From: JBJMQS01 sp045802605
GTDB lineage: Bacteria; Planctomycetota; Planctomycetia; Gemmatales; Gemmataceae
Reading direction: 5' to 3'
Length of the DNA stretch: 64,000 nt
Assembly: GCA_045802605.1 (NCBI GenBank)
Contig: JBJMQS010000063.1
Coordinates: 1-64,000 of the forward strand
The notes under the pieces are model-generated. The model made no database searches and had not been told where the DNA came from. It saw only the letters and a program-made list of their open reading frames with translations. Below, one piece after another: positions 1 to 7,900 of this stretch. Position 1 is the stretch's first letter; each line of letters begins with the position of its first letter. The translations under genes were made by a program, and so were the position numbers.

Positions 1-149
1 GCATAGATGACTTGCCGGATCTGACGCACGGAAAACCCGTCGGCCAACAGCAAAATGACATGCGCCTGCCGAAAGTTCTCGGCTCCGCTACGCAGCCGTT
101 GCAGAAGGGTCTTGCGATCGGCCGGGGAAAGTTGGATACTGCCATCCAT
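1..149 (-). CDS. IS630-like transposase, N-terminal fragment (cut by window edge)
   Basis: Reading leftward from an ATG at 149, 49 codons are open to the edge of the window. The peptide starts MDGSIQLSPADRKTLLQRL and continues with RQAHVILLLADGFSVRQIR, which has the spacing of the helix-turn-helix region at the N-terminus of IS630/Tc1-type transposases (a conserved R/A-H-x-x-L-LL-A-G segment, then the recognition helix). GGAGGCC lies just upstream of the ATG as a ribosome binding site. The catalytic DDE domain would lie outside the window, and the terminal inverted repeat was not identified. The call rests on the HTH pattern only; an unrelated HTH regulator is possible. Confidence 0.55.
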   Translation of the reverse strand, partial: MDGSIQLSPADRKTLLQRLRSGAENFRQAHVILLLADGFSVRQIRQVIY

Positions 150-322
150 GGCTTGGCCTCCGGAGTGGGTGTTGTGAAGTACCACCAACTCTAAGGACAA
201 GCCTTTTTCATTCCCAGAGCAACCCGCGCTCCGATTTGGGTGTGGAGCTATTTAGAAGCACATTTCAGAAGTTCGCACGAAATCTTCACGTTGGCTCATC
301 ACTTGCGACGGAAATGTCATGA

Positions 323-1987
323 ATGGAGCTGACAGGCGCCAATTCGATGGCCACTTCGTCGGACACCACAAACACTGAGCCGAGGCCGGTCGATAGCGAG
401 CCTCAACCGACAGTGACGCCCAGCGCATTGGGGCCGTTGCGGCTACGCGCATTTCGGGTCCTCTGGATCGCCGAACTCGTCAGCAATACCGGGACGTGGA
501 TGCAAACCGTCGGTGCGCAATGGCTGTTGGTGGCGAAGGTGGATGCGGCGATTCTCGTTTCGCTGGTTCAGGTGGTCGATACCTTGCCCGACGTGGCCTT
601 CGGCTGGCTCGGCGGCGTGCTGGCCGACACGTCGGACCGGCGCCGGCTCTTGATCATGTTCAACTTGTTCCTGACAGCCGTGGGCATCGCGCTGACGCTG
701 TTGACTGCGCTGGGCATGATGCCGGCGGCGCTGCTTTTGACCTTTACCTTCCTGCTCGGCACCGCGAGTGTCGTGGCAATCCCGGCGTATCAGTCGCTCG
801 TCAATGACATCGTTCCCCGAAGCGAGCTTCCATCGGCAGCGGCTCTTGGCTCGATGAACATCAATCTCGCGCGAGCCGTTGGCCCGGCCATCGCCGGGCT
901 ATTGATCGCTCGCATCGGTGTGGTGGGGGTGTTCGCGCTCAACACACTGACATTCATCTTTTATGCGGCCGTCATGTTCACATGGAAACCGCAACTTCCG
1001 GTCCGCCAAGGACGGCCGGAGGCATTTGTTTCGGCGCTCGTGGCTGGCGGGCGATACATCCGCCATTCGCCGGAAGTCAGGCGGATATTCGTCAGGACAG
1101 CCCTCTTTGCGATCCCTTATAGCGCGCTCATCGCCTTATTGCCCGTCGCAGCCACACGCCGAATGGGGCTCACCGCCGAAGGCTACGGGCTGCTTTTAAC
1201 CGCGCTTGGCATTGGCGCGATCACGGGCGGATTCTTCCTTCCACGCATCAACGCCCGGCTCTCCATCAATCAACTGGTCTTCATTGCTAGCCTGGTGCTT
1301 GCCACGGCGATGGTGGTCGTCGTGTTGGTCTCAAGCATTTGGCCGGCCGTCGTGATGTTGGTGCCGGCCGGCGGCGCATCGATCATGGTCATCTCCAACA
1401 TTACCGCGTCGCTTCAGCTCTTCCTTCCGGCATGGGTTCGCGGCCGCGCCTTCTCGGTTTTTCAGATGGTGCTCTTCGGATCGTTCGGGGCTGGCTCCCT
1501 CGCGTTCGGCTTGCTCGCGAATCACGCTGGTGTTCTTGTGGCCCTGTTAGCGGCGGCGGCGGTCATGGCAGTGGGTGGGGCGAGCGTGGCTCGCTGGCCG
1601 TTCCCGGACGTCTCGGCCATCGACCGTACGCGCTGGAGCTGGCCGGAACCCCGACTTGTGCCCGAGCTGGAACCGAGCGACGAGGCGGTCATGATCACTG
1701 TCAGCTACACGGTGCCCGCCACGAGGGAGCGCGAGTTCATCGCGGGCATGGAGGAGATGCGGCGGGAGAGGCTCAGCACAGGCGCGATGCAATGGGGACT
1801 CTTCCGGGACGCCGAAGCGCCTCAGCAGTTCACGGAGTTCTTCGTGGTCGGCTCCTGGGAGGAGCACCTGCGGCAACACCGCGAGCGGCTGACCGTTGTG
1901 GAGCGGGAACTTGAGACCCGCGTCCAAGCCTGTTCCGTGACCGACCCCATCGCGAAGCACTACCTCGAAGCACGGGCCCAGGAATAG
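323..1987 (+). CDS. MFS transporter (EntS/MFS_3 type) with C-terminal monooxygenase-like domain
   Basis: A 554-residue inner-membrane protein. Residues about 30-440 form the twelve-helix major facilitator fold; the first helix (FRVLWIAELVSNTGTWMQTV) and the loop VLADTSDRRRLL resemble the EntS/MFS_3 exporter family. From about residue 455 (MITVSYTVPATREREFIAGM) a soluble tail of about 90 residues looks like an antibiotic-biosynthesis-monooxygenase (dimeric alpha-beta barrel) domain, a fusion known in part of this family. It probably exports a small molecule; the substrate cannot be read. An in-frame ATG at 347 is an alternative start, and neither start has a strong ribosome binding site. It leads a same-strand group with two dehydrogenases and a tautomerase. 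Confidence 0.8.
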   Translation: MELTGANSMATSSDTTNTEPRPVDSEPQPTVTPSALGPLRLRAFRVLWIAELVSNTGTWMQTVGAQWLLVAKVDAAILVSLVQVVDTLPDVAFGWLGGVLADTSDRRRLLIMFNLFLTAVGIALTLLTALGMMPAALLLTFTFLLGTASVVAIPAYQSLVNDIVPRSELPSAAALGSMNINLARAVGPAIAGLLIARIGVVGVFALNTLTFIFYAAVMFTWKPQLPVRQGRPEAFVSALVAGGRYIRHSPEVRRIFVRTALFAIPYSALIALLPVAATRRMGLTAEGYGLLLTALGIGAITGGFFLPRINARLSINQLVFIASLVLATAMVVVVLVSSIWPAVVMLVPAGGASIMVISNITASLQLFLPAWVRGRAFSVFQMVLFGSFGAGSLAFGLLANHAGVLVALLAAAAVMAVGGASVARWPFPDVSAIDRTRWSWPEPRLVPELEPSDEAVMITVSYTVPATREREFIAGMEEMRRERLSTGAMQWGLFRDAEAPQQFTEFFVVGSWEEHLRQHRERLTVVERELETRVQACSVTDPIAKHYLEARAQE

Positions 1988-1998
1988 GAGTCGCGATC

Positions 1999-2712
1999 AT
2001 GGCCACAAACCTTGACGACAGAGTGGTGCTTGTCACCGGCGCGAACCGCGGCATCGGTCTGGAGACCGCGCGGCAGCTCGCACGGCGTGGCTTTCATGTG
2101 GTCATCGCGGCTCGGGACGAAGGGAGTGGGCAGCATGCCGTTGAGACGATTCAGAAGAGCGAAGGTAAAGCAACTTTTCTTTCCTTGGATGTCAGCAAGT
2201 CCGAGAGTGCCCAAAGCGCGGTACGCCAGTTTGCAGCAATCACTGATCATCTCGACGTCTTAATCAACAATGCCGGCATTTACCCCGACGAGGGATTGAG
2301 CATTTTGACGGTGCCTCGCGACCGTGTCGATCAAACATTCCAGACCAACACCTTCGGACCGCTCGAGATTGTTCAGGCATTCCTCCCCAACCTGCGAAAA
2401 GCGCGGGCGGCGCGGGTCATTAATGTCTCCAGTGGTTACGGTCAGCTCGATGGCTTGTCGCCGAACGTTCCGAGCTACTGTTTGTCGAAGCTGGCGCTAA
2501 ACGGTCTTACGATCATGCTCGCTCAGGCGCTCCAGTCTGACCGCATTGCCGTCAACTCGATGTGTCCCGGATGGGTCCGCACCGAGATGGGTGGCCCCAA
2601 TGCCTCGCGCTCCGTCGAGGAAGGCGCCGACACTGCGGTCTGGCTCGCTGCCGATGCTCCGCACGAGTTGACGGGAAAGTTCTTCCGCGATCGACAAGAG
2701 ATTCCTTGGTGA
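1999..2712 (+). CDS. SDR family oxidoreductase
   Basis: A 237-residue classical short-chain dehydrogenase/reductase. The Rossmann cofactor motif TGANRGIGLE lies near residue 14, NNAGIYP near 90, and the catalytic region has Ser followed by the YxxxK pair (YCLSKLALNG). The motif CPGWVRTEMGG near 190 is typical of carbonyl-reductase-like members, which usually use NADPH. The ATG at 1999 follows TAGGAGTCGCGATC, a good ribosome binding site, and lies 11 nt after the MFS stop, so the two are probably co-transcribed. Substrate unknown. Confidence 0.88.
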   Translation: MATNLDDRVVLVTGANRGIGLETARQLARRGFHVVIAARDEGSGQHAVETIQKSEGKATFLSLDVSKSESAQSAVRQFAAITDHLDVLINNAGIYPDEGLSILTVPRDRVDQTFQTNTFGPLEIVQAFLPNLRKARAARVINVSSGYGQLDGLSPNVPSYCLSKLALNGLTIMLAQALQSDRIAVNSMCPGWVRTEMGGPNASRSVEEGADTAVWLAADAPHELTGKFFRDRQEIPW

Positions 2713-2745
2713 GCTAGTCATCGCGGTCATACGCAGGAGACGACC

Positions 2746-2985
2746 ATGCCGCATGTCATCGTGAAACTTTGGCCCGGCCAAACGGAAGCGCAAAAGAGAC
2801 GGCTTGCGGACGCAATCACCCAAGATGTCATGCAGATCTTGGATTATGGCGAAGAGTCGGTGTCGGTCGCCATCGAAGAGATTGACGCGAATGAATGGGC
2901 CGAGAAGGTCTACAAACCGGACATCGTGAACAAACCGAGCCTGATCTACAAGCAGCCCGGCTACGACTTATCGGAACTGCCGTGA
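2746..2985 (+). CDS. 4-oxalocrotonate tautomerase family protein
   Basis: A 79-residue protein beginning MPHVIVKLWPGQTEAQKRR. After removal of Met, Pro-1 is the catalytic base of the tautomerase superfamily; here it is present. Length and the conserved GQTEEQK-like segment fit PptA/4-OT-like tautomerases, which act as oligomers in the cytoplasm. The ATG is preceded by CAGGAGACGACC. Its place between two SDR genes suggests a small catabolic or detoxification group, but the substrate is not readable. Confidence 0.82.
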   Translation: MPHVIVKLWPGQTEAQKRRLADAITQDVMQILDYGEESVSVAIEEIDANEWAEKVYKPDIVNKPSLIYKQPGYDLSELP

Positions 2986-3015
2986 ACGAGCCAACGAAAT
3001 CAAAGGAGTAAGACT

Positions 3016-3786
3016 GTGGCAGACAATAACAGCTTTCGGGGGAAGGTGGCATTCATCACCGGGGCCGCGAGTGGCATTGGTCGTGCGGCAGCATTAGCGT
3101 TCGCGCGCGAAGGCGCGAGCGTGGCAGCGGCGGATGTATCCGAACCAGGCAACCAGGAAACGGTCCGCATGATCGAGCAGCAAGGCGGACATGCGCTGGC
3201 GCTCCGTTGCGACGTGACACGGGCCGAGGACGTCAAGGCGGCGCTTGCGAAGACAAACGAAACCTTCGGGAGGTTGGATTTCGCATTCAACAACGCGGGA
3301 ATCGAACCGAAAAAGGCGGCTCCCACCGCGGACTACGACCTGGAGGAATGGAACCGAATCTTCGACACCAATCTTCGTGGCGTCTTCTTGTGTATGAAAT
3401 ACGAAATCCCTTTGATCTTGAAGCAAGGCGGCGGCGCCATTGTGAACACGTCGTCGGGCGCGGGTGTGATCGGCATCAAAGGCAGCCCAGCGTACACAGC
3501 GGCCAAGCATGGCGTGATCGGTCTGACTCGTGCCGCGGCCCTCGATTACGCGGCGCAAAAGATTCGCATCAACGCAGTTTGCCCGGGTTACATTAACACG
3601 CCCATGATGGATCGCTTCACCGGCGGCACGGCTGAGGGGCGCGCAAAGGTTGTTTCCGAAGAGCCCGTCGGCCGGATGGGGCAACCCGAAGAAATCGCAG
3701 CGGCGGTCGTATGGCTATGTTCGGATGCCGCTGCCTTCATGATCGGCCATGCGATGGTCATCGACGGTGGTCAGACGGTGCAATGA
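3016..3786 (+). CDS. SDR family oxidoreductase (glucose 1-dehydrogenase-like)
   Basis: A 256-residue classical SDR starting at GTG 3016, with AAAGGAG at 3002-3008 as ribosome binding site. Motifs in order: TGAASGIGRAAA (cofactor loop), NNAGIEP (near 94), SSGAG plus YTAAKHG (catalytic Ser, Tyr, Lys), and the C-terminal signature GHAMVIDGGQTVQ. This pattern is that of FabG/glucose-1-dehydrogenase-like members. It closes the MFS-SDR-tautomerase-SDR group. The exact substrate is unknown. Confidence 0.88.
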   Translation: MADNNSFRGKVAFITGAASGIGRAAALAFAREGASVAAADVSEPGNQETVRMIEQQGGHALALRCDVTRAEDVKAALAKTNETFGRLDFAFNNAGIEPKKAAPTADYDLEEWNRIFDTNLRGVFLCMKYEIPLILKQGGGAIVNTSSGAGVIGIKGSPAYTAAKHGVIGLTRAAALDYAAQKIRINAVCPGYINTPMMDRFTGGTAEGRAKVVSEEPVGRMGQPEEIAAAVVWLCSDAAAFMIGHAMVIDGGQTVQ

Positions 3787-4007
3787 CGGCGATTAATGAA
3801 CCCGCTTCAGGATTTCCGCCAAGTACGACGCGGCAACCTGCTACTTATTGCCTTGGCTTACAATTGGCCAGCCATGAGGCACGGGTTGGATGTTGCATGG
3901 ATTTCGAGATTCATATAGCCCGTTGTGGATCCTTGCAGAGCGGTGGTCCGCATGGCTGAAAGTCGCAATAGCATTAAATGCGTCTGGCGTGATGTGAATA
4001 CTCGCGA

Positions 4008-4928
4008 TTAGTGGCCCGTGCCGGTCTTCGCTTGAGCCTGTGCATCGAGCGCCGATTTCACGCCCTGGGCTAACTCAGCCGCGGAGCCTTTCGCCCAAAA
4101 GTGGGTGAAGAAGAATGCAGGCTGCTCGCCGATCATGTGGTTGTGCAGAGCAACGATATGAAGATTGGCTTTGCGTAATGCGCGCAAGACTGGCTGAACC
4201 TCTTCGGCCGTCATGATGAAGTCTCCATCCACGGCGGCGAGTTCATCGCTCCCGGAAAACGCGGCCCAAGTTGTCAGCCCAATCGAACCGCTGACTTTGA
4301 CATTGTGCATCGTCCCGTCCCGGCCGATGGTGACCTTGACCACGCCGGCTTGGCTCTCGTTCTTGTGCCCCAGCACTTTCTCAATGGACGGCGCGTCGAT
4401 TTTGCCCTCTTTCGGAATGGAGCCGCCGAATTGTTTTGCCGGATGAGGATGGTTCTTGCGCACCGCCTTGATCGCATCCCAAACCGACTTCACACTGGAA
4501 GCGAGTTGCTCCGGCGCGCCAGACCCGCCGATGTGCATGAAATACACTTTGGGCTCGTCGTAGAAGAAGTGGTTGTGTAATCCCGTGACTTCCAAGCCGG
4601 CGGCGAATGCGGCGTCCATGGCCGGGGTGACCTCATCCTCGAACACAACCGTATCGCCCATGACCATCGCGCCGTGCGGAGCGGAAGTAAATGCCGCCCA
4701 GGTACCCAGCCCGGCGAACGGCTTCAGAGTCATTCCATCGACTGTCACAGGAACATCGTTGCGCGGCCAACCGACACGGACGACACCGTCGGGTGAGACG
4801 GTCGCTTTGACTCCGATCGCAGTCCCGATTTTCTCTGGATCCAACGCGTCGTTTGCGGCAATATGGCCGCCGATGGCGGCGGCCACAAAACCGATCGCGA
4901 CAAGGCTTGTCATCAGCGCCCATCTCAT
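4008..4928 (-). CDS. Secreted DUF1259 (LppY/LpqO-like) protein with duplicated domain
   Basis: A 306-residue protein starting at ATG 4928 (AAGGAG upstream); a longer frame to 5102 overlaps the neighbouring gene and is not the likely start. The N-terminus MRWALMTSLVAIGFVAAAIG is a signal peptide or anchor. The rest contains two similar halves: the first has LGTWAAFTSAP and GLHNHFFYDEPKVYFMHI, the second GLTTWAAFSGSDE and ALHNHMIGEQPAFFFTHFW. This internal duplication and the two HNH tripeptides are the hallmark of DUF1259 (LppY/LpqO). Function is unknown; the paired His residues could bind a metal (inference). It lies 34 nt after the LamG-like gene on the same strand. Confidence 0.85.
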   Translation of the reverse strand: MRWALMTSLVAIGFVAAAIGGHIAANDALDPEKIGTAIGVKATVSPDGVVRVGWPRNDVPVTVDGMTLKPFAGLGTWAAFTSAPHGAMVMGDTVVFEDEVTPAMDAAFAAGLEVTGLHNHFFYDEPKVYFMHIGGSGAPEQLASSVKSVWDAIKAVRKNHPHPAKQFGGSIPKEGKIDAPSIEKVLGHKNESQAGVVKVTIGRDGTMHNVKVSGSIGLTTWAAFSGSDELAAVDGDFIMTAEEVQPVLRALRKANLHIVALHNHMIGEQPAFFFTHFWAKGSAAELAQGVKSALDAQAQAKTGTGH

Positions 4929-4962
4929 CGCTGGCTCCTTCGCAGTCCGAGGCAGTGCGACC

Positions 4963-5619
4963 CTATTTGCTGAGGTTGGTGATTTGGAACTTGTCGAAGT
5001 GGGTTTGGGCGTCGGACTTTGTCCAGAGACCGACACGACCGGCCTTGGTAATCGTCGTATCCTTGAAGTCGAATTGTTTTTCGCCATCGAGATAGCACTC
5101 AACGGTGTCGCCGACCATTTTCACTTTCAGCGTGTGCCAAGTGCCGACGGGAACCTTGATTCCTTCCTTGCCTGCAAACTGCGTGCGCTTGCCGGCGACG
5201 ACGTGATAAAGCCGATAATTGTCCTCCAGTGAATTCATCCGGCAGACATAGTAGTTATTGGCGTCCTGGTAGCGCCACACGAAGCCGCCGCCTTGATCGT
5301 GCTTGCCTTTGATGGCCTTGAAGGCCACGGACAACTCGACATCCTTGAAGCTGCCGTCCTTTAATACGCAAAGATTGAACATGGAGTTAGGGCTTTCGGC
5401 CGTTTGCGCGAGCACAAAACCCGACTTCGACGGCGCAGTCTCGTCGGCTACGACCTTCCAAATACTTCCATCGCCTTGACCCGTTTTGTCGGACGTCCAG
5501 TTTGCCGGGACGTTATTGAGATCATCCTTGCTAAATGTGATCGTGCGGCTCTTCGCTTCGTCGGCGAAGCTCGCGATCCCGGCGACGAACATCAGGGCGA
5601 TTGACAGCATGACTCGCAT
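4963..5619 (-). CDS. Secreted LamG/DUF1080-like protein
   Basis: A 218-residue protein with a signal peptide (MRVMLSIALMFVAGIASFA, cleavage near residue 19). The body fits a concanavalin-like beta-sandwich of the DUF1080/family-16-like type abundant in planctomycetes: FVWRYQDANNYYVCRMNSL, GTWHTLKVKMVGDTVECYLD and AGRVGLWTKSDAQTHFD are the conserved strands. Such domains bind or cleave carbohydrate outside the cytoplasm; no catalytic residue can be assigned here. It is upstream of, and likely co-transcribed with, the DUF1259 gene. Confidence 0.78.
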   Translation of the reverse strand: MRVMLSIALMFVAGIASFADEAKSRTITFSKDDLNNVPANWTSDKTGQGDGSIWKVVADETAPSKSGFVLAQTAESPNSMFNLCVLKDGSFKDVELSVAFKAIKGKHDQGGGFVWRYQDANNYYVCRMNSLEDNYRLYHVVAGKRTQFAGKEGIKVPVGTWHTLKVKMVGDTVECYLDGEKQFDFKDTTITKAGRVGLWTKSDAQTHFDKFQITNLSK

Positions 5620-5691
5620 CGTCGTCTCCTGGCTCAGAAAAACGAACTTGTTGGCTTTGTATCGTTGTTGAGAGCTTCGATCACAAGTTGA

Positions 5692-5711
5692 TTGGCACTA
5701 CCGTGTGCCAA
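5692..5711. promoter_or_regulatory. Inverted repeat between divergent genes, upstream of kdp
   Basis: TTGGCAC, a 6-nt spacer (TACCGT), then GTGCCAA: perfect 7-bp arms about 145 nt before the first kdp small gene and 73 nt from the divergent LamG gene. It could be an operator or a short hairpin. KdpE binding is only a guess. Confidence 0.35.
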
Positions 5712-5855
5712 ACCGCGAATCAAACCCGCCAACTTTGCTTCAGAACGGAAGTGTTCTTAACGATTTCTTGATACCGCAACGCGCCCTTTTGACGCACATT
5801 TTGCGCGACATCTTTTACGATACGAAGCGGCTACTTACGCGATCGGAGCTTTGGC

Positions 5856-5957
5856 ATGGCCGCTGACCTTTTCTTCATCGCCATCGTCGTTGCATTTGCT
5901 GTGGCATCGTGGGGCTTTGTCGTCATGTGCGACAAGCTGATGGAGGCAGGTCGATGA
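5856..5957 (+). CDS. Small membrane protein upstream of kdpF
   Basis: A 33-residue ORF (starts MAADLFFIAIVVAFAVASWG, ends CDKLMEAGR) with a single hydrophobic helix. The stop overlaps the kdpF start (ATGA at 5954-5957), so it is translationally coupled to the kdp operon. Its length, single helix and the C-terminal C-D/E-K/R-L motif resemble small unnamed proteins that often precede kdpF in other bacteria, as far as I recall. Role unknown; a KdpF-like accessory or assembly peptide is plausible. GGAGCTTTGGC lies upstream of the ATG. Confidence 0.6.
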   Translation: MAADLFFIAIVVAFAVASWGFVVMCDKLMEAGR

Positions 5958-6046
5958 GTGGTCCCGAACTCATCGCGCTGGCCGTCGCCGCGGGGTTGCT
6001 TGTGTATCTCGGCTTCGCACTTCTCAAACCTGAGTGGTTCGGATGA
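5954..6046 (+). CDS. kdpF: KdpF, small subunit of K+-transporting ATPase
   Basis: A 30-residue hydrophobic peptide (MSGPELIALAVAAGLLVYLG followed by FALLKPEWFG). The single helix ending in Y-x-x-x-A-L-x-x-P-E-x-F is the KdpF pattern. It stabilises the KdpFABC complex in the membrane. Both ends overlap neighbours by ATGA: with the 33-residue ORF and with kdpA. Its position immediately before kdpA makes the call firm despite the short length. Confidence 0.88.
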   Translation: MSGPELIALAVAAGLLVYLGFALLKPEWFG

Positions 6047-7890
6047 CCACCAACGCAGTCGTGCAAATTCTGATTTATCTCGCCTTGCTGCTGGCTGCGG
6101 TCAAACCACTGGGCTGGTACATGGCGCGCGTTTACCAGGGCCAGTCGTGCGGACTCGATCGCGCGCTGGGTGGGCTCGAGCGGTTCATCTATCGGATGAG
6201 CGGGATCAATCCTCAACATGAGATGACGTGGCGAGGCTACGCCGCGGCGTGCTTAGTGTTTAACGGCTGTGGTCTGGTCACTGTCTATCTTCTGCAGCGC
6301 ATTCAAGGCTGGCTGCCAGCCAACCCACAAGGTTTTGCCGCGGTCTCTCCCGACTCGTCGTTCAATACGGCCGTCAGCTTTGCCACCAACACGAATTGGC
6401 AGGGCTACGGCGGCGAAACAACGATGAGCTACCTCACGCAAATGCTCGGCCTGAGTGTGCAGAACTTCGTGTCGGCCGCAACTGGGATGGCTGTCTTGAT
6501 TGCTCTGATTCGCGGCCTCGTGCGGCGATCGGTTGGGACAATTGGCAACTTCTGGTACGACATGGTCCGCTCAACGCTCTACATCCTTTTGCCGTTGTCG
6601 CTGATCTTAGCTTTGGCTCTTGTGTCTCAGGGCGTGATCCAGAATTTCCGCGCATATCAGACCGTTGCGCTGTTGCAACCGACGACTCGGGACGAAGCGC
6701 GACTCGGCGCTGATGGCAAGCCAGTTCTGGGCGCCGATGGTCAGCCGGTGATCGACAAGCAACCGGTGACGGAGCAGACGCTGGCGATGGGCCCAGCCGC
6801 CTCGCAGGTCGCCATCAAGCAACTTGGCACCAACGGCGGCGGGTTCTTCAACGTCAACAGCGCGCATCCATTTGAGAATCCAACTCCGCTATCGAACCTC
6901 TTGGAAATGCTGTCAATCCTGCTCATTCCCGCGGCACTGTGCTTCACCTTCGGCGAGATGGTCGGCGATCGTCGGCAGGGTTGGGCGGTGCTCGCGGTGA
7001 TGTTCATCATCATTGTTCCTTTGCTGTTTGGCACTGCGATCGCGGAACAGAGTGGAAATCCTGCACTGGATCAACTCGGAATCGACCACCATGTTTCGGA
7101 CGGGCAAGCCGGCGGAAACATGGAGGGCAAAGACACTCGTTTCGGCATTACGAACTCAGCGATTTGGGCCACCGCGACTACCGCCGCCTCCAACGGCAGC
7201 GTGAACGCGATGCACGATTCATTCACTCCGCTGGGCGGGTTGATTCCTCTTTGGCTGATGCAATTAGGTGAAGTGATTTTCGGTGGCGTGGGCAGCGGGC
7301 TCTACGGCATGCTCATGTTTGCGATCGTGGCCGTCTTCATCGCTGGTCTCATGGTGGGCCGCACGCCGGAATACTTGGGCAAAAAGATAGAAGCGTACGA
7401 AATGAAGATGGCCTCGTTGACGATTCTATTTCCACCTCTGGTGGTGTTGCTCGGCACGGCCATCGCCATTGTCGGGGTCGGCGGTTACTCCGGATTGAAT
7501 GTCACGGTGCCGGAGACCGGAGAGATCAAGTCCACGTTGAGTAACTCGGGCGCGCATGGGTTTTCGGAGATTCTTTACGCCTTCTCGTCGGCGGGAAATA
7601 ACAACGGCAGCGCGTTCGCCGGCCTTAACGCCAACACTCCGTTCTACAACACCGCGCTTGGCATCGCGATGCTCGTCGCTCGATATTGGCTCATCATCCC
7701 GGTGCTCGCCATCGCGGGTTCGCTTGCACGAAGAAAACACACGCCGTCGGGACCCGGGATTTTGCCGACGCATACTCCGCTTTTCGTGGTGTTATTGGTT
7801 GGCACCGTGCTACTCGTCGGCGCATTAACATTTGTGCCCGCGCTGGCGTTGGGCCCCGTCGTCGAACACTTGCAAATGACTGCCCGGTAG
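6043..7890 (+). CDS. kdpA: KdpA, potassium-binding channel subunit of K+-ATPase
   Basis: A 615-residue polytopic membrane protein, the K+-selective channel-like subunit of the high-affinity KdpFABC pump. Four pseudo-repeats carry selectivity-filter motifs such as ATNTNWQGYGGE (near 110) and QLGTNGGGFFNVNSAHPFEN (near 260). An in-frame GTG at 6034 could extend it by three residues, but the ATG at 6043 overlaps the kdpF stop and is the better start. About 80 residues of insert near 200-250 (GADGKPVLGADGQPV) lie in a loop where length varies between species. Confidence 0.97.
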   Translation: MTTNAVVQILIYLALLLAAVKPLGWYMARVYQGQSCGLDRALGGLERFIYRMSGINPQHEMTWRGYAAACLVFNGCGLVTVYLLQRIQGWLPANPQGFAAVSPDSSFNTAVSFATNTNWQGYGGETTMSYLTQMLGLSVQNFVSAATGMAVLIALIRGLVRRSVGTIGNFWYDMVRSTLYILLPLSLILALALVSQGVIQNFRAYQTVALLQPTTRDEARLGADGKPVLGADGQPVIDKQPVTEQTLAMGPAASQVAIKQLGTNGGGFFNVNSAHPFENPTPLSNLLEMLSILLIPAALCFTFGEMVGDRRQGWAVLAVMFIIIVPLLFGTAIAEQSGNPALDQLGIDHHVSDGQAGGNMEGKDTRFGITNSAIWATATTAASNGSVNAMHDSFTPLGGLIPLWLMQLGEVIFGGVGSGLYGMLMFAIVAVFIAGLMVGRTPEYLGKKIEAYEMKMASLTILFPPLVVLLGTAIAIVGVGGYSGLNVTVPETGEIKSTLSNSGAHGFSEILYAFSSAGNNNGSAFAGLNANTPFYNTALGIAMLVARYWLIIPVLAIAGSLARRKHTPSGPGILPTHTPLFVVLLVGTVLLVGALTFVPALALGPVVEHLQMTAR

Positions 7891-7900
7891 GACGTGAACC

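Noticed and set aside
12..194. Plus-strand 60-codon open frame at the left edge
   Set aside because: Antisense to the IS630-like HTH frame, which has recognisable protein sequence and a ribosome binding site.
5693..5710. Sigma-54 promoter (TTGGCAC...TGC) before kdp
   Set aside because: The GG-to-GC distance is one nucleotide off, and the sequence is better explained as a dyad.
5789..5822. TTGACG and TACGAT as a kdp promoter
   Set aside because: Spacing of 21 nt is too long for a sigma-70 promoter.
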